NCBI RefSeq assembly: GCF_954871325.1
Contig: NC_088775.1
Location: 72,455,561-72,519,560 of the forward strand
DNA length: 64,000 nucleotides
Direction: 5' to 3'
Source of the DNA: Gordionus sp. m RMFG-2023
Lineage: Eukaryota > Nematomorpha > Gordioida > Chordodea > Parachordodidae
Shown here piece by piece: positions 32,139 through 44,550 of the stretch (position 1 is its first letter; each line of letters starts with the position of its first letter). The notes below the pieces were generated by a model. It had not been told where the DNA came from and made no database searches. It saw only the letters and a list, made by a program, of their open reading frames with translations. Position numbers and translations under genes: made by a program.

Positions 32139-35100
32139 GGCGACGATTAAGTTTTAAAAAGGTATTAAATTAAAAGGTTAAAGAGGCGAAGAATATTAGA
32201 CTATGCCTCTAAGATAGTTCTGAAGAAAAACAAAGAAGCATCAACATCTAGTCAATTCCATATTCCAGAATTTAAATTGAAAGTGAATATTCTGGACTAT
32301 TTATATAATTTAGAACTCATCTTTAATGTAAATAAGTATTATCGATCATAATAAAAAAAAAAGATTTGTTACTAACATACATAGATGCTGATAACTATTA
32401 AAATTTTCAATTACCCAATTAATTTAGAGACCATTATATAACCTTACTTGATAGTTTAGATAAGATATTTAAGGATATCTCTAGTATTTTCCAACATCTA
32501 AATTTTATATTTTAAAAAGAATCGGAAAAACTATTATAGATTTTTCAATCAAATTAAAAAGTTGCTCATTATGTAATTTTAAATCATCTGCTGATGAACT
32601 TTTAAGAGATATTTTTATCTTAGGAGTAGGGCTGCTTGGGTTGTAAAAAGAGCTTCAATCAAAGTATACTGAAGTCAATATCACTTTTGAAGATACCGTG
32701 AGTTTAAAGATCGCGCTGTCTTCTTTAGAAAAGGAAAAATTATTAAACAAAAGACGACTCAAAGTTCCAAAAACAAATTTTAGGAATATTAGTTATATTT
32801 GATGCGAAGATAAATGGTTTGCGGTTTATAAAGAAATTTAATACCGGTGCTGCATGTAGTTTGATAGATTACTCTGCATGGAGACATATTGGCAAACCAT
32901 CATTATCGCCTGCATATAAACTAGTCGGGTATAATAATATCAAAATCGAAGTGTTGGGTAAATGTACAGTGAAATTCGAAGTAAAAAGCATTTTTAGATT
33001 TTTACCAATTTGGGTGGTTAAAGGAGAGAATTCCCTTATTTGATAATGCCTTTTATTAGAGAATTCTATATAAATATGAATTTTTCCACTTTAAATAGTT
33101 TTGCATCGAAATTTCCTCTTATAAAAAAAATTTGGAAAAATAAAACTCCAACAAATTCCATATAGAACCAAACGCATTACCGATAGTTTAACAGTAAGAA
33201 GATCTCCATTCCCGTTGCGTCGAACCATTGAAACTGAGTTGGACAGACTTTTAGACGAAGGCGTTATCAAAAAGGTGAATCCACAACAACTCCTTCACTT
33301 AGGCTATGCCGGTTAATATCTTAAAGAAAACCGGTTCCGTGCGAATGTGCGATTTTGTTTAACAATCAACAAATATTTCAGGATAGATAATGATTTACTA
33401 CCAACTTTCGACGACCTGACATATAAAATCGCGGGTGGTAAAATATCTTCTATGATAAATTTAAGAGATGCATTTTTACAATTCGGAGTTAGTACAGAAT
33501 GTTTGAATCTTTTAGTAATTTCGGCTCATGTCATTTATTACCAATATCCAAGCCCTTTTGGGTTGTCTAGCGCTCCGATAATATTTCAACGCTTTATGCA
33601 AAACCTATTAAAGGGAATTCCTATGGTTAGTGTATTTTTAGAAGGTATAATAATTGCGGGCGAGAATAATTTTGATCATGTAGTTAATAGAAGAAGTATT
33701 AAGAAGATTTGATAAGGTTGGAGTAACAACAACAACCGACAAAATTAAAATTGGAGAAAGGTCAATTACTTATTTGGGTTATGTTATCGACGAATTCAAA
33801 ATTCACCATAGAGAAGATAAGATTATTGCTATAAAATATTGTAAAACACCGTCAATATTATCAAAACAGGATACAATAATTCCTTATTCAGTCGATATTC
33901 CTATCTTGATTTCTTATGACGTTCCGAAGATGGTCTCGGAGCTGTTATTGCCCACTGAATTTCAGGAGAAACCGATTGCTTACACATTGAGACACTTTCA
34001 GAGGCTGAAAAGAATTACGCCACCATTGATCAGGAGGATTCGGCGATTATGTTCTCTATCGAGAAGTTCCATCAATATATTAATGTATGTCATTTTATTT
34101 TGGTTTAAGGATCACAATTTAAATAATATATCTTAAGTGATAAAAGAGTCCTAAATAAATAACAAATAACCGTTTAATATGATTAGTAACGTAGCTATTA
34201 AACCACGACTATGAGATAATTCATAGACCTAGGATCAAAACAAATGTGCCGACACTCTGTTCTATTTCGGGGTAGAGAGAAAAAAACATTGAGGTTACAA
34301 AAAAATTCGAAGATGAAATCAGAGTTAAAATTAGTAAAATAGAATATTCATCTTACACTTGCAGTAAAGTCGTAAGTGAAACGAGCAATGATATCAATCT
34401 GAAAGTGATTATTAAATTAATTAAAAATCATTAGTATGAAAAAATTTTTCGGAGATTTTAGAAAATATAATTTTAATTAAAGATAATATATCGTTCGAAG
34501 AAGGATTATTATTTTATAATGATAGGATTATTATCCCTGATAATCTAAAAAAGGAGGTTTTGTATATTATTCATCAAGGACATCTTGGCAGGCGCGTACC
34601 CAACAGAAGGGGGCAGAGGGACAACTCCCCACTCCAAACCAAAAAATGCAGATGCCGGATATATTTTTCAAAAATTTTATTGGTTATATTAATTTATATT
34701 TTATATATTTAATATTAATATCCTTTATTTATCACCAATTATGTCATTGTTTATCATATTCATTTACTAAGTTATTTAATCAAATAATTTCGATTTAAGT
34801 TTTCCTTGGCATAATATTCATCTATTATTTTCAAATACCTATGATGAATATTTTATTTAAAGCCTTCATTCAACAAGTACAAGGATGCTGGAGAAATCTT
34901 TGACAATCATCAAAAACCAATTATCACAAACAGATTTTACGGAGTTTGACGAGCCGATTATTAATGCTCTTACTGAAATATCAAAATGGCCTGAAAGAGA
35001 TATTTCCCTATAAGCAAGCAAATTTTTGAATTCAATACTTATACCAAAAAGGTTTCCGTTCTAAATCGCTAAAATAAAAATAGCTAAAAAAATGGAAATC

Positions 35101-35319
35101 TTGCTCTTATATCCTAGAAAATTTTTTAAGTAAATTTAAAATTACTATTAAAAGATGTTAAGTAAGTAAATTCTTGTATTTAAATTGAGGTTAATGCTAA
35201 AAGTGAGGGAAATAACATTTTAAGTATGAATGTTTACCTCCTAGCATCTATTAATATTATTTTCAATATCGCCTTTAAAATTTTTAGAAAGATATAAGCG
35301 AGGTTTATAATTTTTATGG

Positions 35320-35985
35320 GCAAGGGAAAAGGTGAAGGGAAAGAAAATGAAAAGTAAAAGTAAACGGGGAAATGAAAAGAAAAAAGGAAAAAAAAAGGGA
35401 AATAAAAAAGAAAGGGAGAAGAAAGGGGAGGAAGAGATAAATTAAAATGGAAGGGAAGGAAAATAAAAAGAAAAGGGAATATGGAAAGGAAATTAAAAAG
35501 GAAAGAGGGGAAGGGCTAAAGGGAAAAGTAATGAAAGGTAAAGATAAGGGGAAATGGAAAGAAAAGGAAAAGAAAAGGGGAAAAAACAGGGAAAAGAAAG
35601 GAAAGTGGGAGAAGAAAAAAAGGCAAGGAAAAGGAGAATGAAAAGGGAAAAGGTAAAGAAAACCGGAAAGGAAAAGAGAAGGGAAAATAAAATAAGGAAA
35701 AAGTGAAAAAGGAATAGCTAGAAAATAGAAAAAAGAATAGGGAAAGAAAACTGAGATGGGAAAAGAGAAGAAAAGGAGATAGAAAATAAATGCAAAGCAA
35801 AAGGCTAGAAAAATGGAAAGGGAAGGAAAAGGGAGAAGGGAAAGAAAAAGGAAGATAAAAGGATAAGGGAAAGAAAAAGGGGGGGGGGGAGGAGATAGAG
35901 AAGATAAAGGGAAATGTAATGTGAAACGGAAAAGAAATAGGGAAGAAAGAGGGAAATAAAAATGAGAAGGAAAAGGAAAAACATA
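35320..35985. repeat. Polypurine low-complexity block 3
   Basis: About 660 bases of nearly pure A/G on the plus strand, including an 11-base G run at about 35880. Open frames here are rich in Lys and Glu, or in Phe and Ser on the other strand, and are artefacts. Confidence 0.9.
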
Positions 35986-35989
35986 AAAG

Positions 35990-36640
35990 ATGTGACTAAC
36001 CTTATCTTGTAAGGTTGGTAGAATTTGTTCGCTTTCGTGGTCTTTGGAACGTTAATTTATTGATTAACGCCATCTCTTTATGTGTTTGGCAACGATAGAT
36101 AAATCAAAATTTGTACAATCATTAAGAGGGGTTAAGACAAGGCCGGTTTTATAAAATAAAATAAGAATATGAGAAATAATAATCCACTGAACCATCAGAG
36201 GAGTCAATATTAGGTTTAACTCTAATTGTAGGAATATCATCAGATATTGAAAGCTAATATAGATGTAATATAAAATGTAAGAAAATATATTTAAAAAAAC
36301 ATGTTTAAACAATTATAAAACTCATAAAAAATAAACATTTATGCATTTTTAGTATATATAATAATATATAGATGACTAACTTTATTTTGTATGGTTGGTA
36401 GATTTTGGTGGGTTTTGTGATCTCTGGAATGATTATTCTGTTGAACCTATCACTTTCTTAGTTTGGCAATGACAGATAAATCAAAATTTTTACAATCATC
36501 AAGAGTGGTTATGACAGGGTCTGTTATCAATTTTTTTTTAAATAATAATAGACTGAATCCCCAGAGGAGTCTGCATTAGATATGTCTTTCTAATTGATAT
36601 CTAAAATGCATATATAATTTACTTCAATATAATATATACT
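35990..36640. repeat. ~350-bp dispersed tandem repeat, two copies
   Basis: Copy starts at about 35993 (GTGACTAACCTTATCTTG) and 36371 (GATGACTAACTTTATTTTG). Each contains GATTTTGGTGGGTTTTGTG-like sequence, TTTGGCAAYGAYAGATAAAT, TACAATCATYAAGAGNGGTT and CAGAGGAGTC. The same unit is at 10425-10800. Here too it adjoins a polypurine block. Confidence 0.8.
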
Positions 36641-36649
36641 TCAAATCTG

Positions 36650-36780
36650 CATAACACTGTAATTAAAATTCTATGTGTGGCCCATTAGTTTTTATTTTGT
36701 TTGAATATTACTTTTACTTCAAATCTGCACAACATTGTAATTATAATTTCATGTAACCCATTAGAATTAAATATACTTGA
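36650..36780. repeat. ~75-bp tandem duplication
   Basis: CTTCAAATCTGCAYAACAYT and GTAACCCATTAG-like sequence occur twice in a row, with small differences. Confidence 0.65.
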
Positions 36781-36930
36781 ATACTATTGAGATGAATTTA
36801 GAATAGAATGATTTGATAAATTATTTATTTTTTTATTATTTATTTTTTTGATATTTTTAAATAATGTATTTATTTTATTATTATTTTTTTAAAAATATTT
36901 TTAGATAAAAATAAATAAATATGTATCAAT

Positions 36931-36995
36931 GACATGACGTCACGATGACATGTCGTAGCAAGAACATGACGTCACGATGACCTGATGTAGCGAGG
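36931..36995. promoter_or_regulatory. 32-bp direct repeat, each with a CRE palindrome
   Basis: The palindrome TGACGTCA occurs at 36935-36942 and again at 36967-36974, inside a 32-bp direct repeat of the form ACATGACGTCACGATGAC. TGACGTCA is the consensus binding site of CREB/ATF factors. Whether it acts as a control element, an element end or neither is unknown. Confidence 0.55.
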
Positions 36996-38152
36996 ATATC
37001 GGAAAATTATAATATAGATTATTAATTCGGCCAATGTAATAAATAATCTGCGTAATTATTTCGCTAGATCTGAGTTAACTTGCTATATTTTAGATAACGG
37101 TACTCGATTTACTGGATCTTTTTATAAACAACACAAAACATTTTAAATCGGCCCCATATGGCCCCAAATCGAATGGCTTAAGATAAGTGTTTCTATGCTG
37201 ATAGGAGATGTGGAACTCCTGACCATTTTAATTGCTCACCAAAATACTCTAAATGCAACCACCGGTAAATCCACTGCCGTAATGATATTTGGAAGGTCGC
37301 TCAGGACGACGTTAGATATATAATAGAAACACACTTATAAGACATATTATTTGTAATATGAACAAACATAAAAAATTTACTTATTGTAACAATAAGCACA
37401 ATAAAACAGATCCTAAAGGCGACAGGTCATTATTTACGCATACAATGTGATATATCAGGAATCACAGGAGGATTGAGAGTAGAATAGTAAAAGACAGGTT
37501 GGACGCGAAAAGATGAAAGGAGATAAAGTACGAAAAGATTTGAATGAAGTGAAAAAGGGAACAACAGAGACTATTACGATGAAGAATAGGATAAATAGAG
37601 ATAGAGGAATATTGGATAATTTTAGTAGAAATATGATGAATAACGAAAAGAATCATAGCATTGGTGTATGAGTACATCAGATGCGGAGAGTATTGAAAAA
37701 ATAACAACCTGGAAACTAGTGATCACAAGGCTAGGATTTGGGTCCTAGGTGATTAGATAATGAGAGAGTAGAAAGAATGAAACATAAAGGCTATGAAAGG
37801 CATTGCTTAAAAGAAGACAAGTCAAAGAATGGGGACAGAGCGAATTAAAGAGGGGAGATGTCATATATGAGGTGATAAATAGAAAGAAAAAAGAGATGGG
37901 AATTGGAAACATTACAGACATTCATTCATTATTATCATTAGCATTATTATTATTATTATTAGCATTAATTTTTATTATTATTTTTTAGTTAATTTGAATA
38001 TTATTTTATATATATGAAGATATTGGATACAGTAAAAGGTTAATGTAACTTTAAATATATATTATACTTATTCTTATATTGTTTATACCTGAATTTAAGG
38101 GTATATATAAACATATAAGTTATCGTGACGAATTCGATTTGTAGTGGGGAGA

Positions 38153-38332
38153 ACTTTAAATAAATTGTATTTTGTTTAAGGAAGGATACAATTTATGGTA
38201 ATTGATTGATTACTTCGATCAATATTTAAACATATTATTATAAAGTTAAATGATCCTTTTGATCTTTTCATTTTATTATAAATAAAATTATATTTTGATT
38301 CTTAAAAAACTTTTATATCTTAAAGACCACAA
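38153..38332 (+). repeat. 3' LTR-like segment of the second Gypsy fossil
   Basis: Collinear with 31949-32138 and preceded by a GTGGGGAGA purine run suited to a polypurine tract. Together the two segments bound an element of about 6.4 kb, including later insertions. Confidence 0.75.
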
Positions 38333-38334
38333 AA

Positions 38335-40360
38335 ATATAATAAATATGATAATATTATTTCATCCCTTATTTGGGATTATACATGTACCTCATCTAGTAG
38401 TGCATTGCTTAAAAACTTGGAGGAAGGCTGCGATTTCTTTGATTTATTATCAAAAAATATGATATATTTTTATATATATAATCGATTTTTTTATTACGAA
38501 TATGAATAAATTCTTTATTTATATTATATTTTAAAAATAATGTAACAAATTTAATACTACAAATATCTATACAAATTAAAAAATATATAAATATGAATTT
38601 AAAAAATTCCATAAATCTTTCATTTTCGTTTTCTTTGGGCTCTATTTTTCTTTAAAATTCTATTCGCCCGGATTCCTTTACCATGTTTTGATACATGGAT
38701 CCGGAATGCATTCCGATATCTAAGGCCAATCAATATTTATGAACATCTAAGTATCCACATAAATAAGGTATTTTTAAAATTTTTCATTAGGAATCTAATT
38801 TAAATCATTAGCCGATTCTTTTTATTTGCTTTCCGCCAAATCGCGCATCTAGGTTCTTAGACCAATTTGAACAAGTGTAAAAAAATTCCAAGATTTACAA
38901 ATTTCGTCTAGACCTTTTATAGATTTGACTCAAAATCTGTTAAAATAGAGGTATTTATCATCATCACTTGTTAGTGGCAAACCTCACTATATACTTTAAA
39001 AAATGCTGAATGGGCCACTTATAAAAATTTTAGTAAAAATAATGAAGATAAAAATATTTAAAAAAGAGACTTTTTGCTTCTCTCTAAAATATGTAAAAGA
39101 TTTTGACAATAAAATACTTTTAATTTTTATAAAAATAAGGAGAAAAGGAATTGAAAAAGCTTTTGAAGAAATATTAAAATATTAGGAGGGCTCAGCCCTT
39201 CTTCAAAATTTGGAAAGTGCCCTAAAAATAAAAAAATAGCGGGGGGGGGGGCTTAGTCTCTCATAGTTCTCTCGGAATAAACCCCCTAGTCCCATCCTTC
39301 CCCACCAATATAAATAACAATTTGCTTGCTCTAGCAGAGACTAGAAAAATTAACAAATACATAAGCCTCAGCAATTTCATATTCTCGTAAATTGCAACTT
39401 GTTTGAACATATCGCCTTTAGTTTTTTTAAACAATTAGCTTATAAAATTAAATAACAAATATTTGAACCTAGAGAATTCTTATTCATTCCTTAGGCAGAA
39501 CATCAAATAAACATGTTTAAATTAACTATTGTTACTTTTTAGGAACCCAATATGTTTTTCTTAAAATTATTCTAGTGCAAATTTTTTTTTAATTCTTAAA
39601 ATAATAACTAAATTCGTATTAATTTAAGCAGTCAACTAATACTATTATACTTTAAAAAATTGGTTTAATTTGGTAAAACAAATTAATCAATTCAATTGAT
39701 ATTAACCTAACCGGCTTATTAATTAACATTTTATTTCTAATTTTTTGAAGGTGGTGCATGTGCACCATTTTGCATCCTGGTGAGGGCGCTCAAGATCCCT
39801 CCCTCTATTGCTAGCTCTAAGTTATTTTTGATATTATAGAATTTAAGTTTTGGGTCTAATTATATTATCAGAAAATTATATTAGTCCTCAATATATATCA
39901 TCTTGTAAGTATTAATAGTCCATGTCCACTTTTTGTAATGTTTCAGGAGGGCATTTTTAACATTTTATCTATTGTATTTTTAATATAGAAGAGCTAGAAT
40001 TTTTTTTAATCCTTAAGAATATGTTTAGTATGATGCAGTAACGTATCAGAAATTTGACTATTATAGTTTCCTGTTTTTATACTTTTTAAAAAGTGGAGAT
40101 AGAACAACATTTATACATTAACTACAAAGATTTAACTTTAATTTATCTTTACCCATTTTATTTTAAAAAAATTAACAAAATTATAATATATTATTTGAAA
40201 TCTCTATTTAATATATATAATTTATATCAGAATCTGGAATATATATTAACATTGTCTTCAAATCATCTACCTTTTCTCCATTTTATATTCTATTGGAACC
40301 TTTGACATTTCTTTTCTTTTATTATTGAAAAGTATAAAATGGCATGTTGTGATATCATGT
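38335..40360. other. No gene seen; scattered transposon-like ends
   Basis: A 60-residue open frame at 39003-39185 matches nothing I know and is Lys/Ile-rich, probably chance. GGAGGGCTCAGCCCTTCTT (39183) followed by an 11-base G run (39241), and the palindrome TGGTGCATGTGCACCA (about 39753) with GAGGGCGCTCAAGATCCC, look like the two ends of an unidentified element, but their terminal bases do not pair convincingly. Confidence 0.4.
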
Positions 40361-41039
40361 GTTGATAGGGGTTTCACTTCAATTCGACGCGGAAAATTCG
40401 GAGCGGGGTCAATTCACGCGACGACAATTTGGGGCAGTGTCAATTCGGCGTATATCTAAATTTATTATAAATTTATTAGTATAAAAAGGTTGATTAAATA
40501 GAAGTCATTTTGAATGTTAGACCTATTAATTATTGCTTTATATTTTTTTACAAAAATCTCAATTTTATTTACTAAATGTGTAATATCAATAAAAAATTTA
40601 ATAATATCAAAAAAAAAATAACAACCAATATTTATACCGATTTCTTTGGTGGGCCAATTATTATAAGGTATGTTGATTAGTAGCCAATATTATGTAACCC
40701 TGGAGATTTTGCGCATAGAAGAATGAAAGAAATAAAGAAAAAGAAAGGTTTTACCTCTATCTCTAATCTTACATATTATTTTGGCTAAAATCTTAATCGA
40801 CTGTTTTTAAAAATATGCCCAAATCGGCCCGAAGAATTAATGCGCAATTTTATTTATTTATATTATAGGTAATGAAATTATAAATATACTAATTGAAAAT
40901 AAAATTATAAATTTCCAGTGTCATTAAATATGAGGAATTGACATTCCAATTATCATGGATAAAAAAATATAAGTGGCTTATCATGACATTGACTTAAAAA
41001 ATAAAAAAATAAACTAAAAAGATTTTGTCCGACTAGATT

Positions 41040-41943
41040 CATTGAAAGACAAGAGTCCGTGAAACTATCAATATGAAGTTGTATTTGCAGCACTAGAATT
41101 TCCTATATCAGCAAGGAAAAAGATTCAGCAGATGGGGAGAATCTTTTGTAGGCTATTATTAAGCCATAATTTTTAATATCCATTCAATGTGTTTATTTTT
41201 TATTTAGAAAATACATATGATTTTAGCAAAATGCTTTAAAAAATTGATTTGGATTTAAGGGAGGTTATGAATAGAGCAAAGGATATTGTTGAAATATTAA
41301 CAAATATCAGAGAGAATTTGGATGAAAAATTTCATGAAATATATGATAAAGTAAAAGAGATTGCTATAATATGTTTGGGATTGAAATTAACCCAGAGTAG
41401 TTTCTAGACAATTCAATCGCTCATGAGGCATCTACGATTGAGGATTTTTATAAAATAAACATTTTTATTCCTCTTATTGGTACATTTTTATTTAAATTAA
41501 AGGAAAGATTTATTAGTCATAATTTTATTCTAAAAAGCTATTATTTTCTTTGACCGGTTGAGTCTAAACTGTTGATTACACTTGAAACACCAGAGGATAT
41601 TAGGAAAATCTTATTTTTACATGATTTAGAAGGCTCATATGATAAGTTATTTTGCGATGTCTTATTTTAGTAAATCTTGACAGAATAGCATCTTTTGAGA
41701 TTAAAAAATGCTATGCAGGCCCTTTCTATGTATAATTGCACTTTAGATTCCCTGACTAATATCAAAACATTATTAATTATTTTAGCTACATTACCAATTA
41801 GTACCTGCACTAATAAAAGGCCTTTTTCAACTTCAAAAAGGTTAAAAATATATATAAGAAATACTACCGGTGATTTAAATGGATTAGCCCTGTTAAATAT
41901 TTATATGGAGATTATTCTAGATAAAAATTTGATTCTAGATTAA
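41040..41943 (+). pseudogene. hAT transposase remnant
   Basis: An N-side piece reads PTRFIERQESVKL (the 'TRWxxR' block of this hAT group). The C-terminal piece (41695-41943) reads IILATLPISTCTNKRPFSTS, KRLKIYIRNTTGDLNGLALL, closely resembling the transposase at 3550-3786. Stops and frame changes separate the pieces. The resemblance shows that the two elements belong to one hAT subgroup although their ends differ. Confidence 0.78.
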
Positions 41944-42304
41944 TTAAAAAAATCTAAGAGAAAAGTAGACCTTTCTTTATAAATTCAAATGAAAATGCTA
42001 AACAACCGATTTGGTCAATTTTTAAAAACTGTCGATTAAGATTTTAGCCAAAATAATATGTATATACCTTATAATGTGATAAATTGGTCCACCCAAAGAA
42101 ATTGGTATAAATATTGGTTGTTAATTTTTTTTAATATTATAAAATTTTTTATTGATATTACACATTTAGTAAATAAAATTGAGATTTTTGTAAAAAAAAA
42201 TATAAAGAAATAATTAATAGGACTAATATTCAAAATGACTTCTATTTAATCATCCTTTTTTTAAATACTAATAAATTTACAATAAATTGCAGCTGTATTA
42301 GATA

Positions 42305-42463
42305 CTCGTCGAATTGTCGCTGCGCCAAATTGACAATGTGCCGAATTGTTGTCGCGCTGAATTGACACTCCGCCTAATTGTCGCCGCGCTGATGTTGTGC
42401 TCAATTGTGGCAACGCTGAATTGTAGCCGCGCCGAATTGACCATATACCGAATTGACGTGATA
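42305..42463. repeat. 16-bp tandem array, right arm
   Basis: About nine to ten units of the form CGAATTGNCGNCGCGC with variable middle bases. A shorter array of the same motif is at about 40377-40455 in inverted orientation. G+C content is far above the surroundings. Open frames across it on both strands are artefacts of the repeat. Confidence 0.85.
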
Positions 42464-42479
42464 CCGTTGCTAGGAAGAA

Positions 42480-43104
42480 TACTTAACAAACTTTTTGGTA
42501 TCTTGATTGTTTAAAAAATATTTATGAATAAATGATTTTAAGGAATTATTGGTTTGGGCCCTGTCTTTTTTCACAGCTAATTACATTTTGATTATAAGAT
42601 TCTATTCTTTGGTAATGACCAAAAATACTTGTATATTGTTTTTCTATCGTTTTTAGTAAAATATATTGAACATTTATACCTGCAGGTATTGCAATATTTT
42701 AGAATTTAAATATTCTACGACCTTCCTTTAATTTTTCTTTTATATTAAAATATGATTGATTCACCTGATTGGTATAGATTTTTCTGAATATTAATCTCCA
42801 GTTATTAGTTACTAGTTAATGTTTTAAATAATAAGTTGGTCATTAAACTTAAATAAGTAATAAAAATACATACTTATTCTCTATAAATTCATTATTTAAA
42901 GTTTAAAGTTCATTCATACTATGATTTATTTAGGCAGCTTAATAATATTTTAATCATATAATTTAAATAAGTGTACTTATTTTTCTGTTAAAATTTTCAT
43001 ACTATGATTTACCTCAGGCACAATACTAAAATAAATGTAACAATTTAATCATAAAATTTAAATATATTATTATTCTAAATATAGTAATGAAATAATTATT
43101 TAAT
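42480..43104. other. A+T-rich spacer, no gene seen
   Basis: Nothing recognisable except a loose tandem similarity of AAGTAATAAAAATACAT-like sequence; it separates two hAT elements. Confidence 0.4.
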
Positions 43105-43112
43105 AGAATCAC

Positions 43113-43792
43113 CAGTGTCTACATGGCCTAGTGAATAATTGATACGATTGATCTGTCTATTAACAAATAATAAAAATAAATTTTTTCTATTTAAATTTCA
43201 AGCCTTCTTAATAATTTTTTTTACATTAATATTGTTCAATTTCCCATGTAAAATATTAATATTATACTTATTTATTAATTTTCTGAAAGTATAGAAGTTA
43301 ATGATTAATTTTAATAATAAATTTCAGTAAAAATATAATAAATCATTTAATTTTAGCAAAATACTTTAAATATTATTATTAAAAATAAGATTTTCGATAG
43401 ATAAACAAATTTTAACTATATTCTTCTTTATTTAATAATTAGCAAACATCCAAAGTTAATGAAGATTCCCAGATTATATTTTCTTCTCATTCAATGATCA
43501 ATCCCAATGGAGTGGCCTAAACAGCTTTTCAATTGCCGATTGATTATTAGCAAGAATTAAAGATTTAATTGTTTTTTCTAGCCTAAATTAGGCCTGAAAG
43601 GATGTAAATAAAATTTTGTTGTGAGATTATAAATGGTAGCTTATTATAAGATTTTTTTATTAATATTCTTATAGCATCTCGTGGTTTGGCGAATATCGTG
43701 GCAAGGATACGGGATTTTTTATGGGGGTAGGGGGTAGATTTTGTGGGGGGGGGGGGTTTCCGTCCATCAAATTTTCTGCCATGTAGACGCTG
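43113..43792. mobile_element. Non-autonomous hAT element, exact 8-bp TSD
   Basis: Ends CAGTGTCTACATGGC and (inward from the right) CAGCGTCTACATGGC. AGAATCAC flanks both sides exactly (43105-43112 and 43793-43800). The element is 680 bp, with no coding and a 12-base G run near the right end (about 43745). Confidence 0.9.
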
Positions 43793-44035
43793 AGAATCAC
43801 TAAAATAAATTAATAAGGAATTTAATAACGTAGACTAATTTATTATTAATAGGATTTTAATTTAAAATATCATTCATTCGAATTATATAAACAATTTCTT
43901 TTATAACCTTCTGGTCTCCATTTAATTTATTCCGCCATAACTTTAATAAAATTATAAGGAATTAAAAAAATATTATATTTAAAAGTGAATCACATGACTA
44001 ATTTTAATTTCTTATTGGTTTAAAGTAGTGTTGTT

Positions 44036-44154
44036 AAACGGTCCAATTTGGGTCGTAAGAATTTAGCCATAATTTTAAATCCAAATTTTTCTGCCATCTA
44101 TGGGCAAAATCTTCAGCGTTCAATCGACAAAAATTGGGCTGTTTAGCAACACTC
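44036..44154. mobile_element. hAT MITE, old relative of the 9866 MITE
   Basis: Begins TAGTGTTGTTAAACGG, contains CATCTATGGGCAAAATCTTC (the family core, inverted) and ends GTTTAGCAACACTC. The flanks GTTTAAAG and GTTTTAAG agree at 7 of 8. It is more diverged than the 9866 copy. Confidence 0.75.
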
Positions 44155-44396
44155 GTTTTAAGGATATGAAACACCATAATACTAAATTTTTGTACAAATT
44201 ACGACGTGGAACAATATAATATTATGAATAGAATAAAATCCAAATGATTTTTTCACATTTTTTTTGTATAAGATTCTTATATCAACAAAATTTATCAGAA
44301 AAATTATTTTGTTAAAAGTGGATATAGACTACCATAATACTCATAGATATATTAACTTGCCCTGATCATCGAATATAGATAGTAACTAGTGTTGCT

Positions 44397-44550
44397 AAAT
44401 AGCTCAATTTTTATAAAGGCTAATCTAATATTTGTGCCAAAGAAATTCGCCTACTTAGAGATTTTGTTAATTGATCTGACATTCAACTATCTATGAGCAA
44501 AATCTTCAGACCTGTGTAATATTTTTGCCTAAAATATTGGGTTAGCCGTT
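44397..44550. mobile_element. hAT MITE, truncated relative
   Basis: Begins TAGTGTTGCTAAATAGCTC and contains TATGAGCAAAATCTTCAGAC and ATATTGGGTTAGCCGTT, but stops where the next hAT element begins at 44551. The expected right end of the family is not seen. Confidence 0.65.

Larger units (their letters stand above)
34592..37005. mobile_element. Insertion in the Gypsy integrase region, starting with a hAT-type end
   Basis: The Gypsy sequence breaks after ATTCATCAAGGACATCTTGG. The next bases, CAGGCGCGTACCCA followed by a G-rich run, are close to the right end of the hAT at 3126-4678 (CAGGCGCGTAACCA). Integrase-like sequence returns at about 37010-37080. Between them lie an unassigned stretch (34640-35300), a polypurine block and ~350-bp repeats. 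I found neither the matching right end nor a target duplication, so more than one insertion is likely. Confidence 0.6.
31949..38332 (+). mobile_element. Ty3/Gypsy LTR retrotransposon fossil with later insertions
   Basis: Two related LTR-like segments bound the element. After the first comes a primer-binding-like TTGGCGACGATTAAG, then a Gag-like region, an aspartic-protease-like region (about 32815), a Gypsy reverse transcriptase (about 33160-33700, with FRIDNDLLPTFDDL and PFGLSSAPIIFQRFMQ), a tail region to about 34130, an integrase-like start (about 34550), and after a long insertion an integrase core-like stretch (about 37080-37330, with RFTGSFY and FGRSLRTTLD). A purine run precedes the second LTR. 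The element is broken in many places and split by later insertions; LTR divergence suggests a considerable age. Confidence 0.8.
40369..42465 (+). mobile_element. hAT element with inverted 16-bp subterminal arrays
   Basis: Ends GGGTTTCACTTCAATTCG and (inward from the right) GGTATCACGTCAATTCGG. The flanks GTTGATAG (40361-40368) and GTTGCTAG (42466-42473) agree at 7 of 8 bases, a hAT-length target duplication. The arms match over some 450 bp, including runs of a 16-bp CAATTCGGC-type repeat and GTTGATTAAATAGAAGTCAT. The interior has hAT transposase pieces on the plus strand. The left arm carries an extra segment (about 40671-40785) with a core like that of the 9866 MITE. Confidence 0.82.

Noticed and set aside
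37803-37988. A 61-codon open frame with a hydrophobic tail
   Set aside because: The tail is a translated ATT microsatellite within the Gypsy fossil; no gene is supported.
39003-39185. A 60-codon Lys/Ile-rich frame starting with ATG
   Set aside because: No homology that I recognise; the composition matches the A+T-rich background.
42298-42514. Open frames on both strands
   Set aside because: They fall in the 16-bp subterminal array of the hAT element and simply reflect its repeat.
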